In this document: piece by piece, positions 34,101 to 45,156 of the stretch
How positions within the stretch are numbered: the stretch's first letter is position 1
Layout of the letters: every line of letters starts with the position of its first letter
Assembly: GCA_964019165.1 (NCBI GenBank)
Contig: OZ025272.1
Coordinates: 2,759,293 to 2,823,292 of the forward strand
From: Mastigias papua
Lineage: Eukaryota > Cnidaria > Scyphozoa > Rhizostomeae > Mastigiidae
Reading direction: 5' to 3'
Length of the DNA: 64,000 bases
Notes under the pieces: model-generated
Seen by the model: the letters and a program-made list of their open reading frames with translations, nothing else
What the model was told of the DNA's origin: nothing
Database searches by the model: none
Made by a program: the position numbers and the translations under genes

Positions 34101-37100
34101 AGCTGTAGCCATTGTGGAGAGCAGCCATTATGGAAAGGAGAAGTGCAACAAATATTGAATAGCTTTTGCTCTATGCGGACTATAACACTATCAATTACAT
34201 TTCAATTTCCTTTTCTTTTGATAATAAGCAAATGATTTCGTTACCTCAAGGGAATAAGACACAAGCTGAAGTTCGAAATCTTTTTCGTTGCTTACGCCAT
34301 AAACCTCCAGATCATCGAGATCATCTGTCAAGAGTCAAGAAGAAAAGTGTAGGTAAGATGCCTCGAACGGAAATGTACAAAGAGATGGTATCACTTGGAA
34401 GGTCGATTTTGATCAATGACTCGTACTTATAAATGAATGATATTACTCGGGCATGCCTGATAAAGAGTATGATCATACTGCTATCAATGATGATTGATAC
34501 TGATTGGCTGATAGACTGATTGAATGATAGATTGATTTACTAACTGAATGATTGACTGATTGGTTGATTGATTGAACCATAAGTAGTGAGACATGACATT
34601 GATAGTAATTAGTAATGAAGATGGTGACAGCATTGGATATAAACGTCAAAATGTCAAAAATTTAACTCAACTTGCTTAAATACTACGGAAGGTCGTAAAA
34701 CCTACCAAATATATTTGGGTTTTTTGGATCAATTTTTCTTCTTTTGAAAGGAGGCGGCGGTGATGGGCCATGATTAAGCGTAGATTCTAAAACCAATCGT
34801 GTGATAAGGAATTAAGTGATCTACTTTCAAAAAGGGTGCCTTCCAACAATGAACGAAGAATCCTTAAATACTTCTACTTCAAATCAAACTTTGAAACTAT
34901 AGGCACATCTGACTCACTTCTAAGGAAAACCTAGTTGCTACATCGCTAGTACAGCATGAAATACCGAATTTATCAATCCATTGTCGAATAAAAGGCAAAG
35001 TAAACGGCTTGGATTAAAATGACCAAAAGAAGGAAATGAAATATAGAAAGATAGAGAAGGAATAAAAAGAGGCGGAACAACTAAGGGTAATGGAATTGAT
35101 CTGGTGAAAAGAAAGCAAAACTCCGTAGACAAAGTAGTGAAATCTAGAATATTCCTATGAAAATGAATTGCACAAAAAGCTGATGATAAAACTTCTCAGT
35201 TTGTTGGTATATTTCTTGGACAGTACAATTCACTTCAAACCATTACCACGACACTCGGCATGATTGTATAAAATATATATTGTTGGTTGAATCAATTTCA
35301 AGAGGATGCTCTATGAGTAGACTGAAAGTATTACTCCTATCTCGAACTAGAAAAACAATAGCCGCAAATCAAAACCGCTTCGTTTGGGAAGAAGGAATTC
35401 GCATACCAGGATTGTCGACATCTGGAGCCTTTTCAGTATATTTGAGTAGGAGTGAATTGCCGAGTCGAGAACCAAGAAAGATATATCCATCACAAACAGT
35501 GCAAATCTAAAACAACGAATAATTACAATAAATGAGAAATCAATAATTAATTAATGTGGTGTTCAAAACTATAATAACTATCAAATGATGGAGGCAAAAA
35601 GAATTGCCACTTCAGCTGAGAGAGCAGAAGCAATGCTAATTTAGATGCAAAAAGTCTTCACAATTTTAGGCCATGGCCTCATACTATAAACCATCAAGTG
35701 ATCAAGAGAAATCGAAATTAAAAAACTTTTGTAACCAACGATTCTGTTGCAATGCAGTATTTTCAATTTTTGCGCCAAATATTTTGTGTTCGATTGGGCC
35801 TATAATCAACTTGTAACTAAGTAAAGATTAAGGAACCATGGCACCATCTTTAAAAAAAATAAGTAACTGAATATGAAGATTAGGAACACAAAAGACTCCT
35901 ATAAGTAACTGGAACCCTCTAAATCTAGACAGTCCCAGGACCAAAACTCCTAACTATAACTTAACATGAATTTCACATAAGAGCAGTATCTCTGTAGAAT
36001 AATTCTCACACTTGAAGCAAGAACACTTCCTGCCGCTTTATCGAAATTGAAACTTCGAACACTTCTCAGGCCATCTGTTATCAGGGTCAATACATACCTA
36101 TGAGAGAAAAATATTATACAGAAAGTTTGCAAAGTGACAGTAAGTCTGAGGAAATATAGAGGATCCTAAAAATAGGTTAGGACATTAATCTTCATCCTTG
36201 ATTAATTTTGAAAGCAGATGTATCTTGCCGCTTCGAAGTGCTTCATTCATGCTTATACAAATCAGTTGCATCAACCGCCGTCTTCACTTGCCTAGAATAG
36301 TACTTTCAAAGGACGATGGAGGGTTTTCATTCTGTTAGAGCTTAGATAGGTGAACCTAATACGCTAGGATATCAAAAAAGAAGTAAAGGTTAGTCCTATA
36401 TACCACTTCGTACGTTGTATCTGCTAGAGAGTGCATTTAGCCAAGGCCGTCACCATATGAGGTATGGTGGCCAGTTCCTTTTCCAGCTATTTTTTACTTC
36501 CCAGTTACCACTAGGGACACTGTTGCTGCTTAGTGGGCAGAAAGCAAGCATCAAAATTATAGTCAGAAATACGCCTAAAACCATCGATCTTTGACAATGC
36601 AGACGGTCGTTTTAACAAGTCAGCCACTGGCTTTACAATATCAATAACCTACAACAGGGTGACCATCGGGTATTGCGTACGAAATTTCCAGAATTTTCCC
36701 TGACGTCATGTCCCTTCAGATTGGCAAAATACTCTGGCATTTTCATTGCCATTCAATACTTTTGTGCTCAGTCTAATACAACAAAAAAGAGAGTTTAAAT
36801 TTTGAAACAGTGTAGATTTACGAAACTCCCTGATATTTTCCAACAGTTTGGTAAATTCCCTGATTATAATCAGATTTCAATGGCAAAAATATATTCCCAT
36901 TTATAATTTCTACAAAAGACATAAATAAGATACGGAGAATGGCCTTCATGGATTGAAATTAACAATTTTCTTTGGAAAGGTAGTGAGAGTACTCTTCAGT
37001 CCGGAATAGAAGGGGGGTGGCAATAAGCGGGGGGGTTGGAAAAAGGTTTCAAAGTAAATAAGCGGGGGGTTGCAATAAGCGGGGGGGGGTGGAAAAAGCT

Positions 37101-40100
37101 CCAAGGTGGATATCTATGGGGTGGGCTGTTATAAATGGATGTGGAGAAGAGAAGACCAACATATGCATTGGATAAAAATCTTTAACTTTTTGAAAAAAAT
37201 GTATTACGTTTATTACATATTTCTAGCTTGCTAAAAATGTGTCTACCATCGTCGTTCATAATGTCATCATCATTGGCACAACTGTCGGCTACGTTTTCAG
37301 TGCTTCTTGCATTTGACGCTAGCATTTTTTCAGTGCAACAAACATTCACAACGGATTACTTTCGCCGGACAATTCTTGGTCTGGTTGGGAAAATTTCCTC
37401 TTGGCTCAAAATTAATAAGCGGGGGGGATGCAATAAGAATGTCCTGGTGTGCATTTTTTGAAAAAATAAATAGTCGGGGGGGGGACGTCTATTCCGGACT
37501 GGAGAGTAGTTCATGTTTCCATCAAGCAACCATGATAACAATTAACTATATAGTGTTATTGTCCAGAGCTTCGGCCACAAATCTGTCGGGTAAAACGTCT
37601 GTGAGGGTGACACAAAACGTTCTTTTAACTAGCGTTAAATAACGAACTACTTACAGTTCACCACCACTCAGTGACAAGACTAATACCTCTTTGGATATAA
37701 AAGTTGCCAAAGCACCTTCCAACGTTAATACAACGTCTTGAGTTTCTAAAAGATGTTCAAAATGAAGAAATATCAAAAATTCCGCTTGAGAATTGAAAAC
37801 AAAAGCAGTTGAGACTTCAGAACAGATTTTTAGGCCAAACGGTGCAGAGTTTAACATTAAAACAAAAAACAATGAATGGGTGCAAAACCAATGTACATTG
37901 TAAATATAAATAGCCGCCATTTTAGTAGATACGAAATAAGAAATCATAAACGGCTGGATAAACCAATGATGGCAAGAAACAACTGGACGTAGTTTAGTAA
38001 ATTCAAATATACGATGGCAAATATACATCAAAACAGCAACGTGCAAGGGGCTCCCCAGCAATAATGTTTCCTAGTACTTCAACATCAGTAAATGCACTTT
38101 ATGAGAAAGATTTGATAACACAACTGAATTTAATCAGCTTCAATTTGAGAAAACATTGAAGGACTTACTAAGTGGGAACGCTGTCGATGATTCAGTAATG
38201 CTGTTTAAAGACACTCCATAAGGTGGCACGCTTTGGTTTAGGTATATCAATGAATTGTTAGCAAACAGTAACACTCCACCTGTAATAAAAGGAATCACCT
38301 TTACCAAATGCTGGACTTCGATTAGCCCTAATGCTTAGGGAATTCTTGACAGCTAATCGAAAGATGTCCAAGCTAACTTTGAACTTACTCCGGAAACTTA
38401 ACTTTGCATGAAGCTAACAGGAATTTCAAAATTCGCTTTTTCTCGACAAAACTCCATTAACTTCCTTACATATGCTAACCTTCTACTGCATATCGCATCT
38501 TTAATAACAGTTCGTCAAATACGCGCAGTGCTAATCGTTGTCATTTAGTGTAATGAATAGAGAGCTCTGCTAATCCCATGAAAAATCCTAAATTTTTCAT
38601 GAATGGTCGTATTTCAAGGTACTGTGACAAAACAAATGACAACAAATGCACCTAACTGCTACTTGAAAGAGGACTCAAGTGAAAATAAACAAATAGACAA
38701 TATGATAGAACTATGCGGCACAATGTCTCTTTCCTGTCCTTGTCTACCTACCCCAAATGCATTCTCCTGGCTTTTAACCCACAATTCCCGCCCAATATAC
38801 GTACTCAATTTGTTCCTAAATATTATTGAAGGCATACCTAATGGCTTCATAACTGGAACAGCCGTATGACAATCAAATGGTAGTCCACTTACAGACCAAA
38901 TGATTGGGTTTACTTTCTCTGACGTGTTCAATGAGATCGTTGCAATGCAATGCGTGTCTTGTCGGACTGCCACACGACTGAAACAAAATGTTTACGAAAT
39001 TACGATTGTGCACAGGGAGCAATATAATGGCTACATTTCTAGCAATAGATAGCACCCGGCAAAAAATAGCAATGGATTGCCTCTACCCTTTCTCATCAAA
39101 CCAGCTCAAGGCTTTTTTATTGAAACGAAGAATCCGCCCTATTCCATACCAAAACTTCAAGATGAAACAACTATAGATCGAATCAAAACTCTCCGTCTAT
39201 AGAGAGATAGGCACTTTTCCTGCATTAAAAAGAAACAAAGTTATGTTTCTTTACCATTTTGTGCATAGTACATGAACATGCGTAAGGTAACTGTGCAGTC
39301 AAATCAGCAAAAGTCTAGAATTGCTGCATGATCTAGCTCAAATGAAACTTGCTTCTATAGTACGCTAGTTTCACAGTATCTGGTTTACCCGGCAATACAA
39401 TTGATTTGAGCACAGTAGACACATATTCATCGTACTATATGATGAATAAATCCACTATACTTTTGGTGACCATCCGCGAGGCTAGGGCCTACCTTAAAAT
39501 ATGGAAATTTGTATCAGGTCAGCATGAGGAACGGAAGATATGGAGAGGAAGACTGACATCGGCTATAAGTAGCGTCACTTCAGGCGTCGTTCCACAAGCC
39601 AAGCTATACATCGCATCGTTCCCCAAGCCAAGCTATATATCAGCTCAAACAGAACACAGAAGAATTCTACAAGATTCAAGTCATAGCTTCCAATCACGCT
39701 CATTTCAGATAATTGTCAAAATCTGGGCCAGAACATATCAAGTACATCACAAAAAAACAAATTCAGCTTCTGGCTAATGATGATAAAGTGGGAAGCTCAC
39801 CCAGCATACGTCTTTACAGGTTCATATAAAAAGAGCAAAGTCGGTTCGTAATAACCATGAAGAAATTGGAAATCGGTGACGTTGGTAAGTTGTTCATCAA
39901 TTGTACGCAGATCAATGGTATATGTGGCTAAGACTGATCCCAATTTGTCACTATAGAAAAAGAGAAGGGAACTTCAATACAGCCTTAGAAGTAATAAGAA
40001 TATTGTTCGTACAACACTCAGTGATAAAAGTCAGCTTTAATAATTTTGTTGAATAACATTTTGATGTCATCCCAACACTATTAGATGTATATATAGAAAA

Positions 40101-43100
40101 GTAAGCAATATGGGTACGCTGACACGTGATATCAAGAAATGCATAGGCGACTAGGTTCTCGATACTATTTGTGTGGATTTAATTTTTAACTTGGAAAAGA
40201 ATGAAATGCGCACTCCGTCGAAACTGACATTGGAAAACAAAGAAATTCACGAAAACGAAGCATACATACTTCCGAAACTTACATGTCCAGTGAAAATGGG
40301 GACTATTTTGACCCACCAAGTAATAAGTTGTCTGCTCTGTACGCAAGACTGACTTATCACACGAGGTAATTGATAAAATGAACACTTGCAGGGAACAGTA
40401 TTACATACCCACTTTGCAATTGATCTGAGTCATCAATAGGACCTTCTTGCTTAAATGGCAACACCACCAAATGTCTCCCATATACCAACATTACCGCACA
40501 TCGATTCTCAACATCAATTCTGATCACAGGATCAAATAAATTCTCCAAAAATCCACCCTGTTTTAAAATGATGGTAAAATTTTGAGAAATATCAGGCAAA
40601 ATTCTGGTTATCCTATCTATGCAATATCTATTTGACTAGTGGTTTCTCATAGTCAAATGGATGAAAATAAGTCAAGTTCTCTCAAATACAGTTTTTCTAG
40701 AGTGAATGGCAAAATATCTTTAGATATCAGCCTCACAATTATGCTATCTAAATTATTCTGCATAAATTATCATCAATAATCATATTTTAGTGCAATTCTG
40801 CAATGGAGGCTACTGGTTTATGAGGGTGAGAAGTTTTTGCAGCAAATGTTTGCTAATATCATTCTTTGATTAAAAACCCTTCTTCCTATGAGTTAGTGTG
40901 CACAAATGAGCCTGTGTGCTTGATTAGCAGCACAAGTCTATTACTCATTTGAAGGTTTGAATCTGTCTTTAAAACCATTGACATTTACCATGGTTTACCA
41001 CAGTATAACAAATGAACCACTTTCAAAGTATGGTTCTGTTAAGATACAATTGATATGGATACTCTAGAATCAACACCTGTGTTGCAGTTCTAACATTGAA
41101 GCTTTCTCCTATAGTGCATTCAATCTTTCAAGATGACAATATTCATTCCTAAGATGTCAGGGAGTTGAAGCCTTGCTATAAAGGTTGCAACATAAAAAAC
41201 ACCTAACCTTGAGGTCATCATTCTCAAAATAATGCATTGAGACTGTCTTTAAATCATGACTTGTTGGATCATATTCAACAACAGCCAGCTGTAAAAGAGC
41301 ATTTAATTTCAGTGCTGCAAAAGGGCAATTGACCACCACCAACATTTAATGTCAGTGTAGGAAAGCACAACTTCAGGCTTGTACCAAGCTAATTTAACTG
41401 GAATTTGAAAACATCAATAGTGACAAAGAAATACATTTTATTTTGTAACCCATCTTACAATCACTTATTATTTACAAAAAATAATTTTTTATTCATATTA
41501 CTCCCTACCTCAAAAATAATTTCATATCAATTAGCTCCATAATAATTTCACAATAAAACATACTTCAAATCCACAAAGTCCAGCTCAGATAATTTCATTT
41601 TTAATTCATTATAAACAATTTAATGAGAATAACTAAACAAACAATTCAAAACATAGATTAACACAGGAAATTCAAATACTATACAAGAACACAGAAACAA
41701 ACTAAACTGGATGGAGATAAATATTCAAAAGGAGGAACTCTCTCAACAGTTAGATAACTAATTAAGGAGAGAACACCCCCTGATGAAGTATCACAATTCC
41801 CTTCTTCAATGGCTCTTACACAAGGGAAAAATCCAATAAATGTCTTCAGTGCACCTTTGTCACTTCATACTACCGTATATTACTCAAATGGAGAAGTATT
41901 AAAAAGGGCTTAATAAAGTAATATCATCTGTTCACACTGACCTTTGCATCCTTAAAACTCAAAATCAATGAATCTCTGAGGTTGCTTCCTATTCTAACTG
42001 GCTTCATAGAAGCAATGTTCCCAAATAAAGAAAATTCAGCAAGTTGCTCCAGTTTTTTCTTGCCCTTATCTGCATAGAAAGAGTACATAGCATTTTCTAT
42101 AATCCAAGGTGTGACACAATGTGATATCATCACAGAAAAAAGATAGGCACCCTTTTTGGTTGATGCTTTATTTTCAATGTACGTTCATAGGAGAACCTCA
42201 TACTAAACATTGTTAACAATGGGGGTTATGTGAAAACAATCAACATAGTGAAAAACCTAACTTACTCCTCAGTGAAGTGCACAAACCATCCCTATGTGCC
42301 TTGATGTAAGTGATACCTCCATTTCTAATCATTATTTCTAATGCTTCCTTGTAGTATCAAGGGTTTGAAAGCATCCCAGTGTACATTCTAATAAGGACTT
42401 AAATCAGTTTTTTAAAATTTTTCATACAGCTACAAATTGAAACCTCATAATCAACTCTCAAGAAATTGGTAAAGCAGCTACCCTATCTAAACAATGAGAC
42501 CTTATTCCTTTATAAGAAAATAAAGCTATTAAAACAATAAAGTAAACTAACAAAATACAATCTACTAATTGCACTATGAATATACTTTCAGAGATCACCC
42601 AAGTTGACAGATCTTTTGAATCATTCATATTCCAATTCACACAAAATGCAAAAATTAGTGACAACTAGCATTTCTATGACATCTCTGATTTACTATTTAA
42701 CATAATTAAAAAGGCTAGGATGGGAAGCACTAAGCTATAACAAACCTCCAGATTCTCCTTTAGCATCATTCTGGGAATAAATAAACAGAAAAGTGTACAG
42801 GCAAGAAATCAAAACAGATAAACAAGACTGTACACTTAATCTTGCAGGTGCAAAACAGCCACTTCCATACAAATTTGTCATATCAATTAATGTTTGTAGT
42901 CTTAAATAAAACATAGTATTACAAATCAGTCACCCATAGTAAGTAAGCAAGCAATAGCAATTTATTAACAAGATAAAAACTTCAAACAAATATAGTCACA
43001 GTTATAACTGTCTGTCTTGCTCAAAAGAAAAGAAAGTATGACAAAACTACATTTCAGGAACAATCAAAACAGATGGTAAATTATGAAGAAGAAAAGAAAA

Positions 43101-44744
43101 ATTTTGACCGTCACTTGAACTATTCAAAATCGAATTATGTTACATCATCAATGTCCCAGGCTGCATTTCATGTAGTTAAGTTTGAATATGTCCAGCATGA
43201 GCATAGACAAATGCCTTGGCGTACAAAGGAAAAATCTTGCTTCTTGGCATATCGACAACAGAAAGTCCCCAAAGATGAATGACTTTTCATCTTCATTGGC
43301 GTATCGCTGTCTGAATTGGTTGGAATCATGAAAACAAATTTTTTTATTATATCATTGTCCTCTTTAATTGTTTTCTATATGATTTGCTGACACAAAAACA
43401 CTTCAGCATACTGCTGGGTCCACCATCTTTTAAGTCATCCCCATTATGGCATAATATCTTAATATTGAGGGAAATGTCTGGCATAGGATCAACATGGAAT
43501 GCACCCTGGTCAATGTCAAAATCTGCTTGATCCCAAATGGCAGTATTGGCATGCAGTTAAGTTGACAATGAATGAAACGAAGTAATATGTTTTATGTTCA
43601 CCTTCTAGAGTCAGGATAATCCTGTCTTTAGCAGGAGCACGGAATAAATCTAAGCTTCAATTGCTTTCAATCAACAATGGAGCCGGGGTGGCAAAGTTAC
43701 CTTACACATAAGGCCTACATTACATATATGGGCCTGACATATACGATCCATGCAAATAAGATCACATGAACTACTTTTTTGATATTTCTTGTCTTTTATA
43801 ATTAATTATTTGTAAATACTTGTGAGGTGAGATGTTCTACTCTGCAGTAAAGTAACATTTATTCCAGATTTGGGTACCATTCCTACTCTTGGGTGCCTAA
43901 TAGATGGGGGTTGGAATAGTTGGGGGGGCTGGAGAAATCCTCAAAGTCTAATTAGAGGGGGGTTGGAATAAATGGGGGGGGTGGAAAATGACCACAAATG
44001 TTGTAGAAAAGGCTATGGTTTCTTATCACAAATGTGTATCAAAGTAATATTACCAAGTCCACAAAACGAACAAGGCTGAACCATACAACACATGCCATCA
44101 GCATACCTTTCTTTCTATACTTTTTACTTGCAGGCAAAAGTACCTCCTCTAAAAACTGCCTTGGTTGAGATAATACTTCCAAAAATTAATAGGCAGGGCG
44201 TTGGAATAAGAAAGGCTGGGCGGAAAATTCCTGAAAAATTAATTAGCAGGGGGGACATCTATTAGGCACCAAAGAGTACTCCTCTATGTATGTGTGGAGG
44301 GATACCTTGCATATATATACGGCCCACATTACAAATATGGCCCCCATTACATATATTGCCCACATTACATATACGGCCCTGACATACACAATTCATAAAA
44401 ATACCGTAAATCATCGAAAAAACCCCCTGGGGTCCTCTTTTTGATATTTTATAGTAGCAATGAGGTAAGATAAACTTTAAACATTGTATAAGTGGTATTT
44501 ATGATCTCATTTGCATGGGCCGTTTTAGGTATTCAGATAGCATATTTAAAGCATTTATTATATCAATACACAAAATTATGGCCTTCAAGAACAGACAAAC
44601 CTCGACAACTTCAATAAGCCGAAAAACTCGCAACTGTGTAGTTCCCGCCACAACCAAATTTTTCTCCTTTCCAGAGAAGAAATTACAACTACAGCAGTGT
44701 TCCACAACTGTTGGCGGGTGCAACTCTTTGTAAAGGGCATACAT
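25187..44744 (-). CDS. CPSF1: CPSF1 (CPSF160), N-terminal half, spliced, incomplete
   Basis: Cleavage and polyadenylation specificity factor subunit 1, a nuclear scaffold that helps recognise AAUAAA in pre-mRNA. Twenty-one exons, high to low: 44601-44744, 42746-42770, 41942-42069, 41208-41288, 40409-40557, 39801-39950, 38838-38977, 38169-38279, 37655-37745, 36010-36097, 35407-35506, 34706-34786, 34245-34324, 33359-33427, 32996-33001, 32637-32717, 32377-32457, 31746-31811, 28249-28356, 26711-26744, 25187-25359. All phases agree; total 662 codons. Family signatures: start '[12 protein letters not shown]', '[20 protein letters not shown]', '[17 protein letters not shown]', '[15 protein letters not shown]', '[15 protein letters not shown]', '[20 protein letters not shown]', '[20 protein letters not shown]', '[12 protein letters not shown]'. 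Exon 12 has a basic cluster 'FKRRKID', where family members carry a nuclear-localisation-type patch. The protein normally has about 1,400 residues; the second half, with the CPSF_A domain, was not found below 25187. Starts 412 bp from TSR1 on the opposite strand. Confidence 0.93.
27690..27901. mobile_element. long-arm palindromic MITE, copy 2
   Basis: Same inverted arms as 24636-24846 ('gattggctgagagctctgat' and its inverse near 27870). Lies in the CPSF1 intron between exons 19 and 20. Confidence 0.75.
28076..28140. repeat. (AATC)n microsatellite
   Basis: 'aatcaatcaatc' runs with a few substitutions, inside a CPSF1 intron close to exon 19. Confidence 0.93.
28535..28752. repeat. (GAAT)n and GGAC/GGAT microsatellites
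   Basis: A GAAT tetranucleotide array at about 28535-28600. After a 60-bp gap comes a GGAC/GGAT/AGAC-rich block to 28752. Open frames of the '[10 protein letters not shown]' kind come from the repeat. Confidence 0.9.
29391..31336 (+). CDS. CDC14-like dual-specificity phosphatase, nested antisense in CPSF1
   Basis: Two coding exons: 29391-29611 and 30415-31336, joined within an Arg codon (donor 'acag|gttggt', acceptor 'cttttcag'). The product has 380 residues. Exon 1 begins '[15 protein letters not shown]', as CDC14 N-termini do. The inactive N-terminal half shows '[15 protein letters not shown]' and '[12 protein letters not shown]'; the catalytic half shows 'YVVRLN', the general-acid Asp242 in 'KDGGTP' and the CX5R loop '[17 protein letters not shown]' (Cys269, Arg275). 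CDC14 enzymes dephosphorylate CDK sites on serine in late mitosis and at centrosomes. The usual loop is HCKAGLGR; here Lys is replaced by His. The C-terminal tail is short, acidic then basic, against the roughly 200-residue tail of vertebrate CDC14A. The gene lies entirely within the CPSF1 intron between exons 18 and 19, on the opposite strand. The ATG choice rests on homology and the absence of an upstream in-frame alternative. Confidence 0.88.
32996..33001 (-). other. CPSF1: 6-nt microexon of CPSF1 (Glu-Glu)
   Basis: Minus strand 'cttttttgtag|GAAGAG|gtcagtgac': six coding bases between a strong acceptor and a canonical donor. Flanking exons are both phase 0, so it adds two glutamates in the context 'PAFLS-EE-FAGSS'. 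Family members have 'LSEEF' at this place as I recall it, which is the main support. Without it the frame is unchanged. Confidence 0.7.
36992..37506. mobile_element. G-rich CTCTT-type MITE, copy in CPSF1 intron 9
   Basis: Left end 'ctcttcagtccggaataga' and right end the inverse 'tctattccggactggagag', between TA dinucleotides. Just inside the ends are runs such as 'gcgggggggttggaa'. Length 515 bp. Member of the family also at 43886 and in part at 22905. Confidence 0.85.
43148..43513 (-). mobile_element. MITE-like element, family 1, copy 2
   Basis: Reverse-orientation relative of 2664-3044. Shared words include 'aggatcaacatggaatgcac' and 'cttggcgtac..aggaaa..atcttgcttcttgg' (written with gaps). 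It lies in CPSF1 intron 1. The open frame 43073-43282 overlaps it and is not a gene. Confidence 0.75.
43886..44276. mobile_element. G-rich CTCTT-type MITE, copy in CPSF1 intron 1
   Basis: Left end 'ctcttgggtgcctaatagat' and right end the inverse 'atctattaggcaccaaagag', between TA dinucleotides. It contains 'gggggttggaata' blocks like the copy at 36992. The outermost bases and the interior are shared, but the CCGGAATAGA segment reads GCCTAATAGA. Confidence 0.82.
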
Positions 44745-45156
44745 GGTGGGCTACTTCTCAAAATCAAAGGCAATGTTGCAATCTACCCCGCTTTCTGGCC
44801 TCTCATCTCGTCTTGCCTTGTCTCCACCAGTGCACAAAACAGTCTGCAATCTTTCTCCATCATTAACCAGCCTCGTTGTCAATTGCAAGCGAAAGATTTG
44901 CAGTATTTACTCCCAAAAAGTGGGTACTTACGATCTCTCGAGTGGTTTTATCTCATTTTGTCTCTTTTCAGAAGCACGCTACACATTATGCTTACATATG
45001 TGACTTATTCGCTGTTTTAGAAATCTTTTTTCTTGTTTATTGATCTTAATGTCTAGAAAAGCATTGCATTGTTCCAGTAGTTATCTCTGCCTGCTTTCGT
45101 TGATGCGAAAACCTCGTTTACATTCTAAATCACATGTGAAAAGTATCTGGCTCAAA
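44745..45156. promoter_or_regulatory. shared divergent promoter region, CPSF1/TSR1
   Basis: The 412 bp between the CPSF1 ATG (44744, -) and the TSR1 ATG (45157, +) must contain both promoters and both 5' leaders, unless upstream untranslated exons exist. No clear TATA box is placed for either gene. An open frame runs 39 codons upstream of the TSR1 ATG without a homologous sequence. Confidence 0.55.

Noticed and set aside
43073..43282. Small plus-strand gene in CPSF1 intron 1
   Set aside because: Overlaps an inverted-repeat element also present at 2664-3044, where the matching frame is different.
45040..45156. N-terminal extension of TSR1
   Set aside because: The 39 upstream codons are open but unlike the family; the conserved N-terminus begins a few residues after the ATG at 45157.
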